A stretch of 37,268 nucleotides of DNA, taken from JAFGVL01 sp964546015. GTDB taxonomy: Bacteria; Bacteroidota; Bacteroidia; Bacteroidales; Paludibacteraceae. Position numbers and translations under genes: made by a program. Positions 22,057 through 29,341 of the stretch are shown here, one piece after another. The notes beneath the pieces were generated by a model, which was given only the letters and a program-made list of their open reading frames with translations, had not been told where the DNA came from and did not search any database. The stretch is taken from NCBI GenBank assembly GCA_964546015.1, contig CAZJHO010000012.1:1-37268 (forward strand), written 5' to 3'. Each line of letters starts with the position of its first letter. Within the stretch, counting starts at the first letter, position 1.

Positions 22057-23178
22057 ATGAAGAATTTCAAGTCCGGTGTATTTATTAGCCAAAGTTCATT
22101 CAAAAGTTTTCAGCCAACAGAATTATGTCGAAAATGGGAAATCGATAATATTGATGTTATTTCCCTTTTGAGCAAAGCAGATAGAGAACTTGGACGATTA
22201 GACATGTATTCTGAGTATGTGGACATTGATTTGTATATTCAAATGCATGTGGCTAAAGAAGCAACTCAATCATCTAAAATAGAAGGAACTCAGACTAATA
22301 TGGAAGAGGTTTTTCTAAACGAATCGGATATATTGGTTGAAAAACGAAATGACTGGCAAGAAGTACAGAATTATATCTCGGCTATGAACGATGCCGTAAA
22401 GTTGCTGCATAGGCTACCTTTTTCAGCACGATTAATACGAGAAGCACACAAAGTTCTTTTGAATAATGTAAGGGGACAGCACAAGCAACCGGGAGAGTTT
22501 CGCAGAAGTCAAAATTGGATTGGAGGTGCAACTTTGAATGATGCTACATTTATTCCGCCAGCACATACAGAAGTCGTTCGTTTAATTTCAGATATAGAGA
22601 AATTTGCGAATAATAATGAATACTCAAATATCCCCGATTTGATAAAAGTGGCTTTAATTCATTATCAGTTTGAAACAATACACCCGTTTCTAGATGGTAA
22701 TGGTCGTGTTGGTCGATTACTCATTACTTTATATTTGGTAAGCAAGGGTGTTCTGAAACAACCTATTTTATATCTGTCAGATTTCTTTGTGCGTAACAGA
22801 ACTTATTATTTTGATAATTTAATGCGAGTTCGGACCCACAACGATATAGATCAGTGGCTGAAGTTTTTTTTTACCGGTGTAATCGAAACTTCAAAAAAAG
22901 GAGTTGAAACATTAGATGCCATTCTTCAATTACAACGATCTTTAGACAATCGAATCTCAAAACTTGGTAAGCGTAGGGTCGATGCTAATTTGTTAATACA
23001 ACATTTATATAGAAATCCTATAGTGTCTGCAGCTACAGTAATTGATGTTATAAATAAGGCTCCTCAAACAGTTTATACACTTATAGCTGATTTAGAAAAA
23101 GAAGGTGTTTTAAGGGAAATAACCGGAGCACAACGAAATAAATTGTACATATTTGATGAATATATGAAATTATTTTGA
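22057..23178 (+). CDS. Fic-family protein AMP-transferase with C-terminal winged helix
   Basis: 373 residues. Fic enzymes usually transfer AMP from ATP to a hydroxyl of a target protein. Order of parts: an N-terminal Fic_N-type region (about 1-85) holding the inhibitory-helix motif SSKIEG (Ser72, Glu76, Gly77; the [S/T]xxxE[G/N] pattern); the Fic core with flap ATFIPPAHTEV and catalytic HPFLDGNGRVGR (His209); then a C-terminal winged-helix-like part (about 300-373, TVYTLIADLEKEGVLREITG). The inhibitory motif before the core makes it a class II Fic, normally autoinhibited. All key residues are intact, so it should be active. It sits between sufB and sufC, which normally adjoin, and carries its own dyad-covered promoter: likely an acquired module. 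No antitoxin gene is adjacent. Target unknown. Confidence 0.93.
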   Translation: MKNFKSGVFISQSSFKSFQPTELCRKWEIDNIDVISLLSKADRELGRLDMYSEYVDIDLYIQMHVAKEATQSSKIEGTQTNMEEVFLNESDILVEKRNDWQEVQNYISAMNDAVKLLHRLPFSARLIREAHKVLLNNVRGQHKQPGEFRRSQNWIGGATLNDATFIPPAHTEVVRLISDIEKFANNNEYSNIPDLIKVALIHYQFETIHPFLDGNGRVGRLLITLYLVSKGVLKQPILYLSDFFVRNRTYYFDNLMRVRTHNDIDQWLKFFFTGVIETSKKGVETLDAILQLQRSLDNRISKLGKRRVDANLLIQHLYRNPIVSAATVIDVINKAPQTVYTLIADLEKEGVLREITGAQRNKLYIFDEYMKLF

Positions 23179-23268
23179 GAATAATAATCAAATTTATATA
23201 CATAAAAAAACTGTAGTAGGTGAGTTTGAAAATAAATTTGGTGTAAATTATGAAATAAACTTGAATTT

Positions 23269-23497
23269 ATGAAACTTTGGCCTTTGTATCATTGTTCTCG
23301 TTGTTAGTTCATTTGCATATGTATATACAGGAGCATTGTAAAAGCTATAGCTGGATTTATTGGTACAGTTTTCCTTTTGCAGATTATTCAAAATACAGCA
23401 AATAAAAAAAAGGAATAAGTTTGATATTGGCTGTGCAATTATAGCTTTTATTACAGTAGTGGCATTTGCTGCTTGGTTTATAAGTGGGATGTTATAA
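23269..23497 (+). pseudogene. Decayed small membrane-protein gene
   Basis: No single frame is open, but joining three frames gives a plausible small protein with three hydrophobic stretches: LCIIVLVVSSFAYVYTGAL, then KAIAGFIGTVFLLQIIQNTA, then CAIIAFITVVAFAAWFISGML before TAA 23495-23497. At least two frameshifts are needed, one near 23337 and one in the A-run near 23408; the start is also disturbed. Not assigned to a family. It occupies the gap between fic and sufC; the remainder of 23179-23563 holds only AT-rich sequence and the candidate sufC promoter. Confidence 0.45.
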
Positions 23498-23505
23498 TTT
23501 CCCAA

Positions 23506-23536
23506 TTTGTTTTACGCAAAATACGAAATATTTTTA
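23506..23536 (+). promoter_or_regulatory. Candidate sufC promoter
   Basis: TTTG (23506-23509), 19-bp spacer, TATTTTTA (23529-23536; one mismatch to TAnnTTTG). It would allow sufCDS to be transcribed despite the inserted fic gene. Confidence 0.4.
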
Positions 23537-23563
23537 GGTACAAAAAATAGAAATTAAAAATAT

Positions 23564-24319
23564 ATGTTATTAGAAATCAAAAATTTACACGCCAATATCA
23601 ATGGCAAAGAAATATTAAAAGGAATAAATCTAACAGTTAATCCGGGCGAAGTACATGCCATTATGGGACCCAATGGAGCAGGAAAAAGTACACTTTCGTC
23701 GGTATTGGCGGGGAATCCTGCATTTACCGTAACCGAAGGCGAAGTATGGTTCAACGGTAAAAACCTGTTGGAACTCTCGCCTGAAGACCGCGCCCGCGAA
23801 GGCGTTTTCCTAGGTTTTCAATATCCGGTCGAAATTCCGGGTGTGAGCATGGTAAACTTTATGCGTTCCGCAGTGAACGAACACCGTAAATACAACGGTT
23901 TAGAACCGATGTCGGCTTCGGATTTCCTCAAGCTCATGCGTGAGAAAAAAGAAATCGTCGAGTTGGACAACAAACTCGCCAACCGATCTGTAAACGAAGG
24001 CTTTTCGGGCGGAGAAAAGAAACGCAACGAGATTTTCCAAATGGCAATGCTCGAGCCGAAACTCTCTATCCTTGACGAAACCGACAGCGGACTTGATATT
24101 GACGCCTTGCGCATCGTTGCCAATGGCGTAAACAAACTAAAGTCTGCCGAAAATTCGACTATCGTTATCACGCACTATCAGCGTTTGTTGGAATACATTG
24201 TCCCCGATTTTGTGCATGTACTTTACAAGGGTCGCATTGTGAAATCGGCAAGCAAAGAACTTGCACTTGAATTGGAAGAAAAGGGGTATGATTGGATTAA
24301 GAAGGAGTTGGGAGAGTAA
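23564..24319 (+). CDS. sufC: Fe-S cluster assembly ATPase SufC
   Basis: 251 residues, the usual length. SufC is the ABC-type ATPase whose dimerisation drives shape changes in the SufBC2D scaffold. Walker A GPNGAGKST (about residues 35-43), signature FSGGEKKRNE, Walker B LSILDETDSGLDIDAL (D-loop included) and H-loop ITHYQRLL are all intact. The signature FSGGEKKRNEI and DETDSGLD are specific to SufC rather than to transporter ATPases. sufD follows after 68 bp, a gap holding an 18-bp palindrome. Confidence 0.97.
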   Translation: MLLEIKNLHANINGKEILKGINLTVNPGEVHAIMGPNGAGKSTLSSVLAGNPAFTVTEGEVWFNGKNLLELSPEDRAREGVFLGFQYPVEIPGVSMVNFMRSAVNEHRKYNGLEPMSASDFLKLMREKKEIVELDNKLANRSVNEGFSGGEKKRNEIFQMAMLEPKLSILDETDSGLDIDALRIVANGVNKLKSAENSTIVITHYQRLLEYIVPDFVHVLYKGRIVKSASKELALELEEKGYDWIKKELGE

Positions 24320-24337
24320 AAAAAGGATAGTTTTTTT

Positions 24338-24372
24338 ATTATGCAAATTTGCATAATGCAAAAAAGCATAAT
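24338..24372. promoter_or_regulatory. Palindrome and repeated GCATAAT in the sufC-sufD gap
   Basis: TTATGCAAATTTGCATAA (24339-24356) is a perfect 18-bp palindrome; a further GCATAAT lies at 24366-24372, giving one TTATGC and two GCATAA half-sites. Neither strand has a T-tract after it, so it is not a terminator. Possible protein-binding site. Confidence 0.5.
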
Positions 24373-24387
24373 CAGGATAAACAAACA

Positions 24388-25728
24388 ATGATAACACAAC
24401 AATATATAGATCTTTACCAATCAGGTAAATCAATAATCGAAAAACATTCGGCTCCGATTATGAACGCAAAACGCGAAGCTGCGTTTAAAGATTTTTCGCA
24501 TTTAGGTTTTCCAACTAATAAACAGGAGGATTTTCTTTATACGAATCTGATTGATTGGTTTGCACCCGATTATGGTTTAAACCTCAATGCGCTGAATATT
24601 CCTGTTAATCCCTACGAAATATTTCACTGTGGGGTGTCAGGTATCAATGCACACCTGTTCTTTGTGGTAAACGACCAATTTTACACCCAACAAAAAGTAC
24701 AAGATGAATTGCCCGCAGGTGTGCTGGCAGGTAGTTTAAAGCAGTTTGCACAGTTGCACCCCGAGTTGGTGGAAAAATATTATGGTAAAGCTGCTAAAAC
24801 CGATAAAGACAGTACAGTAGCATTTAATACCACTTTTGCGCAAGACGGATTTTTCCTTTATGTGCCCGAGGGCGTAAAATTGGAAAAGCCAATCCAATTA
24901 ATCAATGTGATGCGTGCCGATGTCGATTTAATGGCTAACAGCCGTAATTTGATTATTATTGAAAAAAACGCACAAGCCAAAGTATTGGTTTGCGGACATA
25001 CTATCGATCGCAAGAAATTTCTTGCCAATCGTGTAACTGAAGTTTTTGTAGGAGAAAAAGCGCATTATGAACATTACAAACTTGAAAACACGAACATGGA
25101 TATGAACAATATCGGATCGTTGTTTGTAATGCAGCAGGCCGGTTCTGAAGTGTTGGTTAATGAAATAACTTTACATAATGGACAAACCCGCAATAATGTG
25201 CATATTGATTTATTCGGCGAACACGCTCAAACCACTCTTTGCGGCATGGCAATCGGCGACAAGCAACAACATATCGACAACAGCACATTTATTAACCATG
25301 CCGTGCCGAATTGTAAGAGTAGAGAATTGTATAAATATGTGCTCGATGACAGTTCTCGCGGGGCATTTGCAGGTAAGGTTTTAGTAGCCAAAGACGCTCA
25401 AAAAACCGAAGCTTTTCAAACGAATAAAAATATTTGTATTACACGAGAGGCTCGCATGAATACCAAGCCCCAACTCGAGATTTATGCCGATGATGTAAAA
25501 TGTTCGCACGGAGCAACTGTTGGACAATTGAACGATGAAGCGCTGTTTTATTTACGATCGCGTGGTATTCCGGAAGCTGAGGCTCGTATGCTCCTTATGT
25601 TTGCCTTTGTGGACGATGTGATCGAACATATTAATTTGCCTGCATTAAAAGATAATATTCGCTTTTTGGTTGAAAAACGCTTTCGCGGCGAACTGTCAAA
25701 GTGTGAAGGCTGTGCTATGTGTAACTAA
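24388..25728 (+). CDS. sufD: Fe-S cluster assembly protein SufD
   Basis: 446 residues. SufD pairs with SufB in the SufBC2D scaffold and is needed for iron entry. The C-terminal block KCSHGATVGQLNDEALFYLRSRG matches the SufB/SufD core with its conserved His, and AFVDDVIEHI follows. ATG 24388 is chosen (MITQQYIDLYQ); the frame extends 13 codons upstream into the palindromic spacer. The protein ends in a cysteine-rich tail, KCEGCAMCN, lying outside the beta-helix core; its use is unknown. Confidence 0.95.
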   Translation: MITQQYIDLYQSGKSIIEKHSAPIMNAKREAAFKDFSHLGFPTNKQEDFLYTNLIDWFAPDYGLNLNALNIPVNPYEIFHCGVSGINAHLFFVVNDQFYTQQKVQDELPAGVLAGSLKQFAQLHPELVEKYYGKAAKTDKDSTVAFNTTFAQDGFFLYVPEGVKLEKPIQLINVMRADVDLMANSRNLIIIEKNAQAKVLVCGHTIDRKKFLANRVTEVFVGEKAHYEHYKLENTNMDMNNIGSLFVMQQAGSEVLVNEITLHNGQTRNNVHIDLFGEHAQTTLCGMAIGDKQQHIDNSTFINHAVPNCKSRELYKYVLDDSSRGAFAGKVLVAKDAQKTEAFQTNKNICITREARMNTKPQLEIYADDVKCSHGATVGQLNDEALFYLRSRGIPEAEARMLLMFAFVDDVIEHINLPALKDNIRFLVEKRFRGELSKCEGCAMCN

Positions 25729-25735
25729 TCTTCTC

Positions 25736-25786
25736 CCACCAAGCCGCCAAGTTCACTAAGACTTTTTGTTCTTTGTATCTTTGTGG
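25736..25786 (+). repeat. Short inverted-ended intergenic element before sufS, with -7-like box
   Basis: The 51-bp stretch starts CCACCAAG and ends CTTTGTGG (7 of 8 complementary) with internal CCAAG/CTAAG steps. It contains TATCTTTG (25776-25783), a match to the -7 element, which could start a sufS transcript near 25788. No matching -33 element. Confidence 0.35.
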
Positions 25787-25806
25787 GAAACTTAATAATA
25801 TAAAAA

Positions 25807-27012
25807 ATGAATTTTCGTTCTGATTTTCCCATACTTTCCGAAACGGTTTACGGCAAACCGCTTGTTTATTTTGATAATGCGGCAACGACGCAAAAACCAC
25901 GCTGCGTGGTAGAAAAAATTGAAGAAGGATATTATCGCCGTAATGCCAATATTCATAGGGGAGTACATTTTCTGAGTCAGGAAGCTACAGAGGCACATGA
26001 GCAGGCGCGTGAAACAGTTCGTGCCTTTATCAATGCTCGTTCGACCAATGAAATCGTTTTTACTCGTGGTACGACCGAAGCAATTAATTTGGTAGCAAGC
26101 TCGTTTGGTGAGCTTTGTAATGCCGGCGACGAAATCATCGTTACTCAAATGGAACACCATTCCAATATTGTTCCTTGGCAATTATTGCGTTCACGCAAAG
26201 GAATTGTGCTTAAAGTAATTCCGTTTGATGAAAAAGGCGAGTTAAAATTAGAAGAGCTCGACAAGTTGATTTCTCCTAAAACAAGATTGATTGCTTGCAC
26301 ACATGTTTCTAATGCTTTAGGAACAGTTAACCCTGTAAAAAAAATCATTGAGAAAGCTCATGCACAGAATATTCCGGTACTAATTGACGGGGCACAATCA
26401 GTTCCCCATATGGCAATTGATGTACAAGATTTAGATGCTGATTTTTTTGTTTTTTCGGGACATAAAATTTATGCGCCTACTGGTATTGGTGTTTTGTACG
26501 GAAAAGAAGCTTGGCTCGATAAAATTCCGCCTTATCAAGGGGGAGGAGAGATGATAGAAAAAGTGACTTTTGAAGAAACAACTTTCAATGTGCTACCATT
26601 CAAATTTGAAGCCGGAACACCTGATTTTATCGGCTCAACAGCATTGGCTGAGGCATTGAATTATGTGCAAAAAATCGGTATTGAAAAAATAGCTGCACAC
26701 GAGCAGGAATTATTGCATTACGCAACCAAGCAACTAAAAAATATTGGGAATGTTCGTTTTATCGGTCAGGCTGCACAAAAAAGCGGAGTTGTTTCGTTCT
26801 TGATGGGCGATATTCATCCCTACGATTTAGGATCTATTCTGGATAAACTAGGTATTGCAGTGCGCACCGGTCATCATTGTGCACAGCCGGTAATGGACGC
26901 TTTTGGAATTGAAGGTACTGTGCGGGCTTCGTTTGCTCTTTACAATACAAAAGAAGAAGTGGATATTTTTATTGCCGGTGTGGAGCGTGCTAAAAAAATG
27001 TTCCACCAATAA
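25807..27012 (+). CDS. sufS: Cysteine desulfurase SufS
   Basis: 401 residues. This PLP enzyme takes sulfur from cysteine, forming a persulfide that feeds SufB. The PLP lysine is Lys220 in SGHKIYAPTG; the catalytic cysteine is Cys358 in RTGHHCAQP, the group II (SufS) form with a short loop. MEHHSNIVPWQ is the cofactor-stacking motif. Neither sufE nor sufU is next to it, so the sulfur-transfer partner must be encoded elsewhere. Its stop is only 4 bp from the end of the convergent MmcQ/YjbR gene, leaving no room for separate terminators. Confidence 0.96.
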   Translation: MNFRSDFPILSETVYGKPLVYFDNAATTQKPRCVVEKIEEGYYRRNANIHRGVHFLSQEATEAHEQARETVRAFINARSTNEIVFTRGTTEAINLVASSFGELCNAGDEIIVTQMEHHSNIVPWQLLRSRKGIVLKVIPFDEKGELKLEELDKLISPKTRLIACTHVSNALGTVNPVKKIIEKAHAQNIPVLIDGAQSVPHMAIDVQDLDADFFVFSGHKIYAPTGIGVLYGKEAWLDKIPPYQGGGEMIEKVTFEETTFNVLPFKFEAGTPDFIGSTALAEALNYVQKIGIEKIAAHEQELLHYATKQLKNIGNVRFIGQAAQKSGVVSFLMGDIHPYDLGSILDKLGIAVRTGHHCAQPVMDAFGIEGTVRASFALYNTKEEVDIFIAGVERAKKMFHQ

Positions 27013-27016
27013 AGAA

Positions 27017-27364
27017 TTATTTCAGTTCTTCCCGCATTTTCTTAGGCAATGATTTGAATACCAAATCGTAGGAATGGTCGATCCATTCTTTAATCAGTTT
27101 GTCCGAAACAGAACCGTCTATTTGTACATCATTCCAATGCTTTTTATTAAAATGATAAGCTGGAGTAACGCAAGAATATTGCTCTCGTAAGTCGATAGCC
27201 AGTTCGGGGTTGCACTTTAATGCGATGGCAGGTGACTTGTCCAACGGAATAAGCGCAAACATTTTACCACCTACTTTGAGCACCAATGATACATCATCAA
27301 AAGGAAAACTTTCGGTAACAAATGCTTTTGAGATACAATATTCGCGTAGTGATTCGTGGTTCAT
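27017..27364 (-). CDS. MmcQ/YjbR-family protein
   Basis: 115 residues with the CyaY-like fold pattern of the MmcQ/YjbR family: ESFPFDDVSLVLKVGGKMFALI near the start, LKCNPELAIDLREQY in the middle, and HWNDVQIDGSVSDKLIKEWIDHSYDLV at the end. The family is thought to bind DNA, but its function is unsettled. It lies 5 bp after yraN and is surely cotranscribed with it. Confidence 0.9.
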   Translation of the reverse strand: MNHESLREYCISKAFVTESFPFDDVSLVLKVGGKMFALIPLDKSPAIALKCNPELAIDLREQYSCVTPAYHFNKKHWNDVQIDGSVSDKLIKEWIDHSYDLVFKSLPKKMREELK

Positions 27365-27369
27365 GTTGT

Positions 27370-27738
27370 TTAGTTTATAGGTGGAACAAAGGCATCTTCG
27401 ATGTGCTCTATTTTATAAAATCCTTTTTCGACAGGAATTACTGAAATAACATCAAAACGGGTTTCACAGTCTAAATCAAAATGAAAAATATAATCGGCAG
27501 CAGCTTGCACTATTCTTCGTATTTTAGTCTTAGTGATAGCTTCTTCGGGATGTTCGAAATAATCAGTCGAACGGGTTTTAACTTCTACAATTATGAGCAT
27601 ATTATCTTTTGTAGCAACGATGTCTAACTCATTTTTGCCGGATACCCAGTTACAATGCTTTATGGAATAACCTTTTGCTCGAAGATGTTCCCGGGCTTTT
27701 TCTTCGCCTTCTTTGCCTAATTCGTTGTGTTGTGCCAT
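27370..27738 (-). CDS. yraN: YraN/UPF0102 nuclease-like protein
   Basis: 122 residues, typical for UPF0102. The fold is that of restriction-type nucleases: the ExK core is seen as NELDIVA followed by IIVEVKTRS (the Asp and the Glu/Lys pair). The family is often linked to DNA repair or uptake, but the activity is not settled. ATG 27738 is chosen, giving MAQHNELGKEGEEKA; a TTG three codons upstream also fits the frame. A -7 element ends 7 bp before the ATG, which predicts a leaderless or nearly leaderless transcript. Confidence 0.93.
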   Translation of the reverse strand: MAQHNELGKEGEEKAREHLRAKGYSIKHCNWVSGKNELDIVATKDNMLIIVEVKTRSTDYFEHPEEAITKTKIRRIVQAAADYIFHFDLDCETRFDVISVIPVEKGFYKIEHIEDAFVPPIN

Positions 27739-27744
27739 GGTTGT

Positions 27745-27752
27745 CAAAAATA
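27745..27752 (-). promoter_or_regulatory. -7 promoter element for yraN
   Basis: On the minus strand it reads TATTTTTG, the same sequence as the rpiB -7 box. Predicted start at 27739-27741, only 1-3 nt before the ATG at 27738. Confidence 0.5.
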
Positions 27753-27797
27753 CACAAGTTCTAAAGAATTTATGTTACTTTGCCAAAAAATAATTTT

Positions 27798-28175
27798 ATG
27801 AGTAAAATTCCTAAGCTTTTATTTGTAGTATTTGGTTTTATTTCTTTGGGACTAGGTGTTTTGGGTATTTTCTTACCTCTTTTGCCGGCAACACCTTTAT
27901 TTTTGCTTTCAGCCGTTTTATTCTCTAAAGGTTCAGATAAATTTCATACTTGGTTGCTTAATCATAAAGTACTTGGTTCTTATATCCGCAATTTTCAGAA
28001 GGATAAATCAATTCCTTTGCATATTAAAATAGCTTCTATCTCGATGATGTGGGTTACGATGTTTATTAGCGGCTATTTTTTTGTACAGATACTTTGGGTG
28101 CGAATTTTACTTGCGGTTATAGGAATTGGTGTTACTATTCATATTTTGTCTTTCAAAACGAAAAAAAAGAATTAA
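27798..28175 (+). CDS. DUF454/YbaN-family inner-membrane protein
   Basis: 125 residues. The N-terminal LGLGVLGIFLPLLPATPLFLLSA is the DUF454 hallmark, with the conserved LPxxPTxP-like turn. Three hydrophobic segments fall at about 6-43, 76-96 and 98-116, and the end is basic (KTKKKN). Function unknown. The ATG at 27798 is preferred over an upstream in-frame TTG. The stop codon overlaps the stop of the convergent ABC permease gene (28172-28175). Confidence 0.88.
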   Translation: MSKIPKLLFVVFGFISLGLGVLGIFLPLLPATPLFLLSAVLFSKGSDKFHTWLLNHKVLGSYIRNFQKDKSIPLHIKIASISMMWVTMFISGYFFVQILWVRILLAVIGIGVTIHILSFKTKKKN

Positions 28176-29287
28176 CTCCTTTTTTTATACAGTCTGATCG
28201 CCAAAGTGAACATTCCTATAGCAAAAATACTAAGCACAATAAGTTCCTGACGCAAATCACTGAGTGTTGCACCTTTTAGAATAATGCCCCTTAAAATCCG
28301 TACAAAATAATACAAGGGATTAATTCGATTTAAATATTGCGCCCAAGCCGGCATGCTCTCTACAGGTGTAAGCAAACCACTAAGCATGATAAAAACAATA
28401 AGGCAAAAGAAACCGATAAATGCAATTTGTTGTTGTGTTTCGCTAATGGTAGAAAAAAATAATCCGATGGAAAGTAGTAAGGTCAGATAGATGCTTGCCC
28501 CAAGTAAAAGAGAGAAAAAATTGCCTCGTATCGGCATGTCAAACAGTAAATGAGCAAGCCCTAAACCAAAACACAATTCAAATATTCCAATAATAAGAAA
28601 TGGGAGCAATTTCCCGGCTATAAATTGCCATTTTTTTACCGGGGTTACATTTATTTGTTCAATGGTTCCCAATTCCTTTTCGCGTACCAGATTAATACTT
28701 CCTAGAAGCATTCCCACGATTGTAATCAATACTACCAAAATACCTGGAGCCATATAAATTTTATAGTTCAGCTGTTCATTGTACCAATAACTTGGTGAAA
28801 TTGAAATTTGATTGGTTGGTGCAACTAATCCGGCAGATTTTCTTACTAAAACATCTTTATTAAAATCCATTATAATAGCCGACAAATACGCCGAACCCAG
28901 TTGTGCTGCATTGCCTACAATAGCGTCTGCCAACATTTGAATATCAGGATTTGCTCCTATATTTAATTTTTTATCAAAATTGTTCGGAATGATTAGCGCA
29001 ATATCCGCTTTGTTTCGCTGCATCATGTTTTCTGCCTCTTTTTGTGTATCAAGATAATAATCGATGCGGAAAATCGGATTGTGCTCAATGCGGTTAATCA
29101 GTTCGACAGACAAGGATGAGCGGTCGTAATCTACCACAGCTACATCGACCCGTTTTACTTCAAAAGTAGCGGCATATACCAGTATAATCAATTGGAAAAT
29201 AGGCATTAAGAAGATAATCGGCAACATCATTCTGTTGCGAAAAACTTGAATAAATTCTTTTTGCAATATGTATAATAGTATTCTCAT
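28172..29287 (-). CDS. ABC-2 type transporter permease (YbhR/YbhS-like), second of two
   Basis: 371 residues. One membrane segment near the N-terminus (about 20-40), a large extracytoplasmic domain (about 45-170), then five membrane segments ending near 365: the ABC-2 layout of YbhS/YbhR. REKELGTIEQINVTP is the cytoplasmic coupling motif typical of the family, and NPLYYFVRILRGI is the conserved late segment. Last gene of the efflux operon; probably forms a heterodimer with the adjacent permease. Substrate unknown; E. coli relatives export drugs such as tetracyclines or cations. Confidence 0.92.
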   Translation of the reverse strand: MRILLYILQKEFIQVFRNRMMLPIIFLMPIFQLIILVYAATFEVKRVDVAVVDYDRSSLSVELINRIEHNPIFRIDYYLDTQKEAENMMQRNKADIALIIPNNFDKKLNIGANPDIQMLADAIVGNAAQLGSAYLSAIIMDFNKDVLVRKSAGLVAPTNQISISPSYWYNEQLNYKIYMAPGILVVLITIVGMLLGSINLVREKELGTIEQINVTPVKKWQFIAGKLLPFLIIGIFELCFGLGLAHLLFDMPIRGNFFSLLLGASIYLTLLLSIGLFFSTISETQQQIAFIGFFCLIVFIMLSGLLTPVESMPAWAQYLNRINPLYYFVRILRGIILKGATLSDLRQELIVLSIFAIGMFTLAIRLYKKRS

Positions 29288-29296
29288 ATTTAAGAG

Positions 29297-29331
29297 CCAT
29301 GAATCAAGACAAAAAATATCTTGGTTCCTGG
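29297..29331. repeat. Imperfect 13-bp hairpin between the two permease genes
   Basis: CCATGAATCAAGA (29297-29309) and TCTTGGTTCCTGG (29319-29331) match at 11 of 13 positions with a 9-nt loop. No T-tract in either direction, so more likely a repeat remnant or mRNA-stabilising hairpin than a terminator. Confidence 0.5.
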
Positions 29332-29341
29332 CGCTTGATTT

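Noticed and set aside
23248..23505. Minus-strand 85-codon open frame between fic and sufC
   Set aside because: Its product has no recognisable pattern, whereas the plus-strand frames give three membrane-like segments; treated as a shadow of the plus-strand remnant.
24339..24356. Terminator after sufC
   Set aside because: The palindrome is followed by TGCAAAAAAG on plus and by AATAAAAAAA-type sequence on minus, so neither direction has a T-tract, and its spaceless 9-bp arms make a poor hairpin.
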